Source: Symmachiella macrocystis
GTDB taxonomy: Bacteria > Planctomycetota > Planctomycetia > Planctomycetales > Planctomycetaceae
DNA length: 64,000 nt
Direction of reading: 5' to 3'
NCBI RefSeq assembly: GCF_007860075.1
Contig: NZ_SJPP01000001.1
Span: forward strand, 4,313,490 to 4,377,489
Of the stretch, positions 27,161 through 34,381 are shown piece after piece. The notes beneath the pieces were generated by a model. The model did no database searches and was not told the origin of the DNA. It saw only the letters and a program-made list of their open reading frames with translations. Both the position numbers and the translations under genes were made by a program. Position 1 is the stretch's first letter; the number at the start of each line of letters is the position of its first letter.

Positions 27161-27260
27161 CAGGGCAGTGGAATCAATTACTAATCGCCCCACTTTGAAC
27201 TTCGGTACTTTTAAATCGTATTGAGTCGGCCGCTCGCAGCCCTCAACCACTGGTTCCCCC

Positions 27261-27290
27261 TTCCCAAACCCGCCCTGGGCGGTTTATCAT
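27261..27290 (+). promoter_or_regulatory. Promoter-like block upstream of the HicB-like gene
   Basis: TTCCCAAACC (27261-27270), ten variable bases, then GGTTTATCAT (27281-27290). The same block with identical spacing lies at 27711-27740 before the second DUF1501 gene. TTCCCA and TATCAT with an 18-bp spacer fit a sigma-70-type promoter at four and five of six positions. The start codon is 84 bp downstream. Confidence 0.45.
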
Positions 27291-27374
27291 CAATGTAATG
27301 CACCTTGGTATTTTCGCTCAAAAAATACAAACTGGCAGTGTCGTCGTTTGCATCGAACTCATGAGACATTGCTG

Positions 27375-27581
27375 ATGAACGAGATCATTTTTCTAGTGGA
27401 AGAGGCGGACGAAGGTGGCTATACCGCCCGCGCGCTGGCTGAGTCGATTTTCACCGCCGCCGATGACCTGGACGGGATTCGTCAGAACGTACGCGATGCG
27501 GTTGAATGCCACTTTGATGACGGTACTGGGCCCAAAATTATTCGCCTGCATTTCGTCGGCGACAAGGTGATTTCGGCATGA
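27375..27581 (+). CDS. HicB-like small protein
   Basis: The 68-residue product starts MNEIIFLVEEADEGGYTARA and contains ESIFTAADDLDGIRQNVRDAVECHFDDG. This is the HicB-like family often misnamed 2-oxoisovalerate dehydrogenase. Such proteins are antitoxins (partial RNase-H-like fold) paired with a HicA mRNA interferase encoded just downstream with overlapping ATGA. Here the overlap exists (ATGA at 27578-27581), but the HicA gene is broken. The ATG at 27375 gives the family's usual N-terminus; an in-frame start at 27348 would add nine atypical residues. Confidence 0.75.
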   Translation: MNEIIFLVEEADEGGYTARALAESIFTAADDLDGIRQNVRDAVECHFDDGTGPKIIRLHFVGDKVISA

Positions 27582-27693
27582 ATTTGCCCCGCTCCGTGTC
27601 GGCACCCTCTCGGCTATCTTGCGGGATATTGCAGCTCATTTTGATATCTCTCGCGACGAATTGGCAGAGGAACTCTTTGGCCGAAGTATTTAG
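27578..27693 (+). pseudogene. hicA-like toxin gene with internal deletion
   Basis: The start ATG-AAT-TTG-CCC-CGC gives MNLPR, the usual HicA N-terminus in this family. Six bases further, in another frame, the HicA C-terminus begins: APLRVGTLSAILRDIAAHFD, then ISRDELAEELFGRSI and TAG at 27691. The middle, with the double-stranded-RNA-binding-like core and catalytic His, is missing, roughly 30-40 codons. The junction lies in GCCCCGCTCC, and the two frames differ, so no functional toxin can be made. The HicB partner upstream is intact. Confidence 0.75.
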
Positions 27694-27710
27694 CTTGTGT
27701 TCTCTTCCAC

Positions 27711-27740
27711 TTCCCAAACCCATCAGCGCCCGTTTATCAT
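27711..27740 (+). promoter_or_regulatory. Promoter-like block upstream of the second DUF1501 gene
   Basis: TTCCCAAACC (27711-27720), ten variable bases, CGTTTATCAT (27731-27740); the second copy of the block at 27261-27290 with the same spacing. TATCAT ends 70 bp before the DUF1501 start at 27811. Confidence 0.45.
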
Positions 27741-27810
27741 AGGATTGCGATTTACAGAATGAATCCGCGTCAGGCGGCCACCTGACCCAAGCAACTCACA
27801 GGGCAAAAAC

Positions 27811-29208
27811 ATGCTACACCGGCGCGATGCGATGATTCGGTTGGGGCAAGCGGGACTGGGCGGGCTGGCGCTGCCGGGGTTGTTGCAGGCCGAACAGGCT
27901 TCTGCGGCCGAGACCGCTACCGGCGGAAAAGCCAAATCGTGCATCTTGCTTTATCTGTGGGGCGGACCTCCGCAGCAGGATATGTTCGACCTCAAGCCGC
28001 AGGCACCGGCCGGCATTCGCAGTCTGTTTGATCCGGTCGAGACCGTTGTGCCGGGCATCCAACTCAGCGACCAATTGCCGCTGATGGCCAAACATACCGA
28101 CAAGATGGCCGTCGTCCGCTCCTACACGCATCACAGCAACATACACGAGGTGGGCGTCTATTATTCGCTCACCGGAAAAATCAACGACACGCTCGCCGTT
28201 CCCCGCAACCAACGCAATCGCAATGACTTTCCCAACGTAGCTTCGGTCGTTTCCAAATTTGCGCCGCCCAACGTGATGCCGGGCAGCGTGACGATTCCGC
28301 GGCCGATCGGGCACGATGGCGTGACTTACACCGGAACCTACAGCGGATTCCTTGGTCCGCGCTACGATCCGATGGAACTCAAAACCCCCGGCGAAGTGAC
28401 CGGCCCCGCGCCGCACAGCATCGAACTTCCCGACGGCCTGACGACGACACGTCTGCAAGCGCGGTTCGGACTGCTCAATCTGTTGGAGCAAGAAGACCGC
28501 ATGATGCAAAAGCACGGTCATAAGTTGGCATCCGACAAATTTGGCATTGGTCATTACCGGCAACAAGCGTTCGGCATGCTCACCTCGCCGGAAGCGCACG
28601 GTGCTTTCGACATCACTAAAGAACCCGACACCATGCGCGACCGCTACGGCCGCAACGAATACGGCGAAAGTTTCTTGTTGGCCCGCCGACTCGTCGAAGC
28701 GGGCGTGCGGTTGGTGACCGTCGTCTGGGTTTATATTGCCCCCGACGGCAACGTACTCAACGTGTGGGACAACCACGGCGGGACCGGCTCGCTGGGCAAG
28801 ATCAGCGGCTACGCCATGCTCAAGGAAAAGTACTGCCTCCCGCCGCTCGACTTGGCCTACTCAGCACTGTTGGATGATCTCGACCAACGCGGCCTGCTAG
28901 ACGAAACGTTGGTCGTCGCCCTGGGCGAATTCGGACGCACGCCCAAGATCAACAAGGACATGGGCCGCGACCACTGGGGCGCCTGCCAATCGGTGCTACT
29001 GGCCGGCGGCGGAATTCGCGGCGGGCAAATCTACGGCGAAACCGACAAACAAGCCGCCTACGTCACCAAGGACCCGGTGAAGCCCGAAGACATGATTGCG
29101 ACGATGTACCACGCCCTGGGCATCCCCAACGACGGGTTGATCCACGATACCCAAAAACGCCCGCATCGGATTACCGATGGCGAGCCGTTGGTGGGATTGT
29201 TTGGGTAA
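27811..29208 (+). CDS. DUF1501 domain protein (copy 2)
   Basis: The 465-residue product is a second DUF1501 member, paralogous to the one at 13677 but clearly diverged. Its leader is MLHRRDAMIRLGQAGLGGLALPGLLQ, a Tat-like RR start. Core motifs are SCILLYLWGGPPQQDMFDLKP (about 48), VVRSYTHHSNIHEVGVYY (about 105), ESFLLARRLVEAGVRLVTVVW, and ALGEFGRTPKINKDMGRDHWG (about 372). No DUF1549/1553 partner is adjacent, unlike copy 1, so it probably acts alone or with a distant partner. The last 96 bp, including the stop, recur at 30045-30140. Confidence 0.88.
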   Translation: MLHRRDAMIRLGQAGLGGLALPGLLQAEQASAAETATGGKAKSCILLYLWGGPPQQDMFDLKPQAPAGIRSLFDPVETVVPGIQLSDQLPLMAKHTDKMAVVRSYTHHSNIHEVGVYYSLTGKINDTLAVPRNQRNRNDFPNVASVVSKFAPPNVMPGSVTIPRPIGHDGVTYTGTYSGFLGPRYDPMELKTPGEVTGPAPHSIELPDGLTTTRLQARFGLLNLLEQEDRMMQKHGHKLASDKFGIGHYRQQAFGMLTSPEAHGAFDITKEPDTMRDRYGRNEYGESFLLARRLVEAGVRLVTVVWVYIAPDGNVLNVWDNHGGTGSLGKISGYAMLKEKYCLPPLDLAYSALLDDLDQRGLLDETLVVALGEFGRTPKINKDMGRDHWGACQSVLLAGGGIRGGQIYGETDKQAAYVTKDPVKPEDMIATMYHALGIPNDGLIHDTQKRPHRITDGEPLVGLFG

Positions 29209-29305
29209 TGTGTTGCGTTTTCATGCCGAGCGTGTGGATCATACACCAAGCTGGGCATGACTCAGATTGGACCGCAATGGCATTTTCACAAGTCTTGGAG
29301 TAACG

Positions 29306-30016
29306 ATGCGCACTCCGGACGGCAATTCACAGACCAAGGTATACTTGGCGATCGGCTTGTCGGTTGCGTTTATAGCTTGCGCGACGGTGTTGGCGTGGTT
29401 TGCGTATCCACCTTTGAGGGAGTATTACCTAGTTCAACAAGCTGCGGACCGATCAGAGCATGGCGATCTTGCAGGCGAATTGACCTATCTGGAAGCCCTG
29501 GCCCATGAATTTCCTTCAAAGCAAAATCGATATCTCCTGTCCTATGCGTTGATCACTCAGGCAATAGAACTTAGCGATGCTGGTGATATGAAAGGAGCCA
29601 CGGAGATTTTTGACCGGGCTATGGGTTACGCCTATGATGATCCAGGAGCATATCACAAATACGCATGTATGCTCATCGACAATGACAACATCGAAGGTGC
29701 TGCATTTTTATTGTCACGTGCTGAATACTGGAATAATCGTCAACCCCAAGGTCTGGACGTCGTAGGCTTCCAATACCACACCGACGCTCAATTGATTTTC
29801 AACATCGCACAGAAGTCTGCTGCGAATAAGATGTGGAATCTCAGCGTCAAGCATTATCGATTGTTTAAACAGAACCGGGATCAATCTAGCGATATCCTCG
29901 ATGGCAACACGCCATATGACCAGTTAGCGAAGGAGTTGGCGGTTGATTTGAAGCTGCAATTATCAGACGAGGATTTTCAAGCAGTTGTGTCTGAATTTCA
30001 ACGGCAATCTCGATGA
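29306..30016 (+). CDS. Membrane-anchored helical-repeat hypothetical protein
   Basis: The ATG at 29306 has GGAG at the right distance and is preferred over an in-frame start at 29267. The 236-residue product has one transmembrane segment (YLAIGLSVAFIACATVLAWFAYP, about 13-35). After it comes a helical region with TPR-like pairs (DLAGELTYLEALAHEF, DMKGATEIFDRAMGYAYDDPGAYHKYACMLID). No enzyme motif is seen. It probably lies in the periplasm or lumen anchored at its N-terminus. It is enclosed by the two copies of the DUF1501 tail, and its base composition is more A/T-rich than the DUF1501 gene, consistent with insertion. Confidence 0.6.
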   Translation: MRTPDGNSQTKVYLAIGLSVAFIACATVLAWFAYPPLREYYLVQQAADRSEHGDLAGELTYLEALAHEFPSKQNRYLLSYALITQAIELSDAGDMKGATEIFDRAMGYAYDDPGAYHKYACMLIDNDNIEGAAFLLSRAEYWNNRQPQGLDVVGFQYHTDAQLIFNIAQKSAANKMWNLSVKHYRLFKQNRDQSSDILDGNTPYDQLAKELAVDLKLQLSDEDFQAVVSEFQRQSR

Positions 30017-30044
30017 GCCCATTGGCCTGCCGCAGGGTTTCCGA

Positions 30045-30140
30045 GCACTAAGCATCCCGAACGACGGGGTGATTCACGATACCCAAAAACGCCCGCATCG
30101 GATTACCGATGGGGAGCCGTTGGTGGGGTTGTTTGGGTGA
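30045..30140 (+). pseudogene. Duplicated 3' end of the DUF1501 gene
   Basis: These 96 bp match 29113-29208, the last 32 codons of DUF1501 copy 2, at 87 of 96 positions, including the stop (TGA instead of TAA). The frame is still open (ALSIPNDGVIHDTQKRPHRI, then TDGEPLVGLFG). Most differences are at third codon positions, so the copy diverged while under coding constraint. It may be the tail of a once complete neighbouring paralogue. Confidence 0.9.
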
Positions 30141-30165
30141 AACCTGAGAACTGGAAGTAATCGCT

Positions 30166-30603
30166 ATGAAAATCAATAAACGGTCGTGTGCCTCGGCCGT
30201 TTTGCTCGTCGCTCTGATTCTTGTCGGCGTCTTTGCCTACGGGCGATACGTGCGTCCCCGCGCCTATCCCTATGCTGCAGTGGTTGTCTCGGCTCCCAGT
30301 TCGAAGACGGCTGCTATGAGTGGAATCGTGCCTATTAAGGAACCGATCGGTCTGGGCTTAAACATCACGATCAATCTGGATAACTTTACTTTTCGTGAAC
30401 CTGGGCATGAACTCGCCGTCAAATGGGTTTACCTGGGCGGTATTTTCCAGCGAGACTTCTACAAATTCACGATGACGTTCGATGGCGTTACCCACACCAA
30501 GATTGCGTCGACGTCCGAAGAACCTGTGGAACTGTTGTCGCAAAAGGGCTACGGGCTGAGACTCATTCCCCGTGATCTGGAACTTTACGGTGTGGCCGAA
30601 TAA
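30166..30603 (+). CDS. Hypothetical membrane-anchored protein (145 aa)
   Basis: The product begins MKINKRSCASAVLLVALILV, one transmembrane segment or uncleaved signal at about 8-26. A mainly beta C-terminal region follows (LNITINLDNFTFRE, FYKFTMTFDGVTHTKIAST). I do not recognise the fold; a small secreted beta-sandwich anchored to the membrane is plausible. GGAAGT lies upstream of the ATG. It is convergent with the Imm7-like gene with a 32-bp gap. It could be a partner in the same small conflict cassette, but the sequence gives no direct sign of a toxin. Confidence 0.5.
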   Translation: MKINKRSCASAVLLVALILVGVFAYGRYVRPRAYPYAAVVVSAPSSKTAAMSGIVPIKEPIGLGLNITINLDNFTFREPGHELAVKWVYLGGIFQRDFYKFTMTFDGVTHTKIASTSEEPVELLSQKGYGLRLIPRDLELYGVAE

Positions 30604-30635
30604 ACGGGAGAACACGGTCCGAATGAAGTGCTGCC

Positions 30636-31046
30636 TCAATCGCCGCGTGAAGGATCGTACGGGTCCTCAACGGTTGGAATCGCAGGCGACAAGAATGGAT
30701 CGTCATGTTCGGAGAGCGTTCCTCGGCAGAGGCGCCACACGCGAAAACAGTTTTCGAAATCAGACAATCGGGAATGGTCCTCATCATCGCGAATATAGAG
30801 GATTCCATAAGAGCCAAGCGAATTATCGGCAATCCATTGGAATAGCTCAATCACGTATTCAGAGCGATGATTGTGTTGTCCGTTGACGAATACCGAATCA
30901 CACATGTTATAGCGATTCAAACTCACGAGTTCATTGGGGATTGTTTTGACATATTCAACGAGATTGTCCCAACAGCGATCCTGAAGAATCGAATCGGTAT
31001 TGTGGGTGTGATACTGAACCCTAGCCCAACCGTGGAACTCAAACAT
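30636..31046 (-). CDS. Imm7-type polymorphic-toxin immunity protein (orphan)
   Basis: The 136-residue protein starts MFEFHGWARVQYH and ends with the block GSYGILYIRDDED...RLCRGTLSEHDDPFLSPAIPTVEDPYD. These features, the N-terminal HGW and the C-terminal DDED...RG...DPFLSPxIPTxEDP, match the Imm7 immunity family as I know it. GAGGGTG precedes the ATG. Such proteins neutralise a cognate secreted or contact-delivered toxin in the cytoplasm. No toxin gene with an Rhs, LXG or similar delivery module is nearby, so this is an orphan. It follows the thioredoxin-like/CAP-like gene by 40 bp on the same strand. Confidence 0.72.
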   Translation of the reverse strand: MFEFHGWARVQYHTHNTDSILQDRCWDNLVEYVKTIPNELVSLNRYNMCDSVFVNGQHNHRSEYVIELFQWIADNSLGSYGILYIRDDEDHSRLSDFENCFRVWRLCRGTLSEHDDPFLSPAIPTVEDPYDPSRGD

Positions 31047-31086
31047 TCCGATTCACCCTCGTTGAAAAACTGGACAATATGTCTCC

Positions 31087-31986
31087 TCACTCCGCCGAAG
31101 CAAACAACCCCGTCGCATACCACTTCCCACTCGCACCCAACACCAAATCGTAACCGTAGAACACATGTTTGCCTGACACGCCGGCCCAGTGGCCGGGGGA
31201 TTGGCGCCAGGCGTGGACGCAGTCTTTGGCGCCTTCGATCAATGTTTCGCCGCCCCAACTGACGGCGGCGACTTCGCCGACGATGAGGTTGTCGAAGTGG
31301 GCGTTCAGTTCGTGAAACCGGCGGTCCCAATTGTGGTGGCCGACCTGTTCGATGCGTGCCATCAATTTCGAATGCTTGTGTGTTTCGGAGAGCAGGTGCG
31401 CATCGACGTCGCTCTCGGTGCTCTTTGGGGATTCGGGGTGAATGCGAATGGCATAAATCAGTGCGCGTTGCGTGATACTTGCACGCGGCAAACCGAGCAC
31501 GGTCTGTGTCGCCCGCAGCGAATAAAATCGGCCGGGCGAAAAGGGATGTGCGGAGATCAGTTTGCCGTATTGCCCCGTTTCGTCATCGATCAGGTCCATC
31601 ACAGCGATCCCCTGTTGCTGCTCCATGTGCTTAAACGCTTCGTGATCAAGAAGCCTGGTCGCCGGCTGATCGTCATCGCCTGGGACCTCAACGTCCGTCG
31701 GCAGCACGACCCGCACGTATTCGTCCAGCGTCTCGTGTAACTCCGCTTGCGGAAGGACGGTCTCTGTATATGCTGTCGCGGCGGGAGTTTCTTGGGCAGC
31801 TCGGAAAAAGATCAACAACAGTTTCTGTTCCTGTTGCGCTTGGCGATATGCGTCGTAATAGTCGGTCTGCCACGCATGACGGCCGATTTGTTCCGCCGCG
31901 CAGACTTGTTGTCCGCCGATCAAAAACAGCAATGTTGCCAGGGTATACCATTGGTGGTTATTGAGTATCCAGCGTAGCGGGAGCAT
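31087..31986 (-). CDS. Thioredoxin-like and CAP-like two-domain exported protein
   Basis: The 299-residue product (ATG at 31986 with GAGAG upstream; a TTG at 32013 is less likely) has a signal peptide (WYTLATLLFLIGGQQVCAAE). Residues of about 30-190 look like a thioredoxin fold (DYYDAYRQAQQEQKLLLIFFRA), but the CxxC site is replaced by AAQET, so it is not a redox enzyme. Residues of about 200-299 resemble a CAP/SCP domain (HSKLMARIEQVGHHNW, CVHAWRQSPGHWAGVSG, GKWYATGLFA). The W-x-x-SPGH motif is the CAP hallmark. The combination suggests an extracytoplasmic stress or binding protein; function unknown. Confidence 0.6.
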   Translation of the reverse strand: MLPLRWILNNHQWYTLATLLFLIGGQQVCAAEQIGRHAWQTDYYDAYRQAQQEQKLLLIFFRAAQETPAATAYTETVLPQAELHETLDEYVRVVLPTDVEVPGDDDQPATRLLDHEAFKHMEQQQGIAVMDLIDDETGQYGKLISAHPFSPGRFYSLRATQTVLGLPRASITQRALIYAIRIHPESPKSTESDVDAHLLSETHKHSKLMARIEQVGHHNWDRRFHELNAHFDNLIVGEVAAVSWGGETLIEGAKDCVHAWRQSPGHWAGVSGKHVFYGYDLVLGASGKWYATGLFASAE

Positions 31987-32713
31987 GCGAAATTCTCTCA
32001 AATTTGAAGGCAATTGTCCGAGCGATTAGAAACGTCAGGGCCATAAATAACAGGCGATTTTACGGCGACAAGTGAACAGAAGTTACCCCGGTGGCCTTTG
32101 AAAAGTGGTTTGCGGATGGGGAGCTCCTCTCGTTGGTTCACTGCAGTGTGGGCCGTTCTGGCTCTTTTTGAAAAATTTCGCAATCGGCCACATTATTCTT
32201 GCCGTGTCTGCTGCCGGATGTCGCGTTGATGTGTGACACACAGAAATAAAATGTTCGGCTGGGCCAAGCCTTGCGACCCTTATCTCGCAGGTTCAGCGGT
32301 TCAATTCCGTAGGAACATTTTTCTCTGTGAGCCCCCTCTGTGGCTCGTCAGTTGTCCCCATTTTCTCTCAAGGGATGTCTCCCATTCGGCCATTGTTTCC
32401 ACTTCGCTGAGTTGCTCGCGATTGGTATTGGCCCGGCTCTCTCAAAGTCAATTCAAACCCCTCTGTCGTCTCCCACTGACACTGAGCCGCCAGTTTCGAG
32501 AACAAACGCAACCGGGTTTTGAAACGAGTTCATTGTGATGACAGTCCTCTTGCTCCCAACGCTCGCCCAAGCCTCGTTGAAATCGCTTCAAGTTGCGCAA
32601 GCCGACCAGTCGATACAATCGATGGTGCGGTCCTCCGATTGCGGTGGATGACTACGCGCCTGTTTCGAGATATACACGTCTTGGCACTGTCCTGACCATT
32701 CCGGCGGAATCCC
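31987..32713. other. Intergenic region without recognised genes
   Basis: This gap of about 730 bp separates two divergent genes and must contain both promoters. No coding frame is supported. A GGTTCA...GGTTCAATTCC string near 32290-32310 resembles a tRNA T-arm but does not complete a cloverleaf. The stretch 32320-32500 is C/T-rich and may be degraded coding sequence that I cannot place. Confidence 0.5.
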
Positions 32714-34342
32714 ATGACATCGCCCATATTCTTTGCCAGCAAAATTGCATTCCTTCACGCTCCGCGCCTGCACCGGTGGGCCGCTGTCGTCTTGGCACTA
32801 TTGTGCCTGGGCTGGGAGGCGCGATTAGCTCCGGCCGCTGTGCCGATTCCTACGCGACCGATCTATACCAACCAACCGCGGTTTCGCATTCCGTTTCGTT
32901 ACGATCCGGCGGAACTAGAGCGGATGTCGGCGACGCAGATTTTGTTGTATGTTTCGGACGACGAAGGAATCAAGTGGCGCAAAAGCCAGGCAGTGGCGCC
33001 GACCGATGGACGATTCACGTTCAACGCACCGGGCGACGGCGAGTACTGGTTTGTCGTACGCACTCAGAGTGCCGACGGCAGTTTGACGCCTGCACAAGAA
33101 TCGATTGAACCGGGCCTGAAGGTCATCGTGGATACCTCAGCACCGCAACTGTACTTGACGGTGCGGCAAGCGCAGCCGGGCTGGGCGCAACTGACTTGGA
33201 AAGCAGTGGACGCTCATCTCAAGCCGTCGACGCTGACCCTACATTACAAACAAGGCAGCAGCACCAAGTGGAAACCGTTGTCAATCGTCCCGAACACAGA
33301 GGGGCAGAAGCAATGGCAGATTCCCTCAGGCGGCAATATCGTCGTTAAAGGGACGGTTCAAGATCTAGCGGCCAATACCGGCAAGGCCGATATGCAAACA
33401 TCAATCGCTCCGGCAACGGACATTGTTCCCCGGACCAACGTCCCCGGATTGCCCAAGCCAGTAGCGAACAAATCGCGTGGTCCGCAGAGCAACACCGGAT
33501 TGTACATTCCCAAACGCTTCTCCGAGACCGAAGAGGAGAGCGCACAATTCAAACCGGTGCGACAGGGATCAACTCCCGATCCGTTCGAGCAGTCGCCCTC
33601 CCAACAGGAAGGGTTTGTCGCCAACACTAAGCCGATTGGCTCGCGATGGAACGACGATGAGACAACGCCGCCCAATAACACGCAACGCGATTTGCCGGCT
33701 GTGCCGTTTCGGTTCGTCAATTCTCGTGAATTTAATATCGGTTACAAAATCGATGACGTCGGGCCGTCAGGTGTGAGTGCTGTTGAGGTCTTCGTTTCGC
33801 AAGACAATGGCGACTCGTGGTGGAAGTTTGGTGTGGATGACGACCGCAAAAGTCCGGCACGTGTGAAAGTGCCCAAGGAAGGTCGTTACGGATTAGCGAT
33901 GCGTGTCCGCAGTGGCGTGGGATTGACGTCCGATCCTCCGCAAGCGGGCGATCGTCCCGACATGGTGATTGTTGTCGATGTCACTCCGCCGGAATTGCGA
34001 TTGCTGCCGTTGGAGCAAGGACAAGGAGTCGCCAACAACCAAATTCTCATTCAGTGGGATATGGAAGATCAGAACCTAGCTGAGGAACCGATCACGTTGT
34101 TTTACGGCGGATCGGCCGCTGGACCGTGGCATCCAATTGCCGGCGCCCATCGCAATACGGGCCGTTATTTGTGGAAGGTCGGACAAGGAGTGCCATCGAA
34201 ACTCTACATCCGCATCCAAGCTCAGGACGCCGCCGGCAACACGCAAACGGCCGCCACCGATTATCCCGTCCTCGTCGACCTATCCCGGCCGCGTGCCAGG
34301 ATTGTTGACATCGAACCGGATAGCAGTGGGCAACGTCAGTAA
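32714..34342 (+). CDS. Secreted protein with repeated Ig-like domains
   Basis: The 542-residue product has a signal peptide (RWAAVVLALLCLGWEARLAPAAV). Three to four immunoglobulin-like beta-sandwiches follow, of the kind FRIPFRYDPAELERMSATQILLYVSDDEG, LYLTVRQAQPGWAQLTWKAVDAHL and VEVFVSQDNGDSWWKFGVD. Two segments close with DTSAPQLYL and DVTPPELRLLP, the junction pattern of tandem Ig-like domains. A Pro/Asn/Glu-rich linker (about 255-330) divides the halves. This is a conserved planctomycete type without a named function. A structural or adhesion role at the cell surface is inferred from the domain type. Confidence 0.7.
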   Translation: MTSPIFFASKIAFLHAPRLHRWAAVVLALLCLGWEARLAPAAVPIPTRPIYTNQPRFRIPFRYDPAELERMSATQILLYVSDDEGIKWRKSQAVAPTDGRFTFNAPGDGEYWFVVRTQSADGSLTPAQESIEPGLKVIVDTSAPQLYLTVRQAQPGWAQLTWKAVDAHLKPSTLTLHYKQGSSTKWKPLSIVPNTEGQKQWQIPSGGNIVVKGTVQDLAANTGKADMQTSIAPATDIVPRTNVPGLPKPVANKSRGPQSNTGLYIPKRFSETEEESAQFKPVRQGSTPDPFEQSPSQQEGFVANTKPIGSRWNDDETTPPNNTQRDLPAVPFRFVNSREFNIGYKIDDVGPSGVSAVEVFVSQDNGDSWWKFGVDDDRKSPARVKVPKEGRYGLAMRVRSGVGLTSDPPQAGDRPDMVIVVDVTPPELRLLPLEQGQGVANNQILIQWDMEDQNLAEEPITLFYGGSAAGPWHPIAGAHRNTGRYLWKVGQGVPSKLYIRIQAQDAAGNTQTAATDYPVLVDLSRPRARIVDIEPDSSGQRQ

Positions 34343-34381
34343 GCGTCGTCTGAGTGACTATTGGGCTGCCTACCCCGGCAC

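Noticed and set aside
26975-27250. Minus-strand frame of 91 codons
   Set aside because: It is antisense to the VOC-family remnant and the CGCAAAG repeat; the plus-strand reading has the recognisable motif.
27814-28776. Long minus-strand frame of 320 codons
   Set aside because: It is a shadow of the DUF1501 gene on the opposite strand.
32280-32330. tRNA-like string with GGTTCAATTCC
   Set aside because: Only the T-loop-like part fits; no acceptor, D-arm or anticodon stem can be drawn.
32233-32538. Plus-strand frame of 101 codons
   Set aside because: No ribosome binding site, C/S/L-rich composition and no family resemblance.
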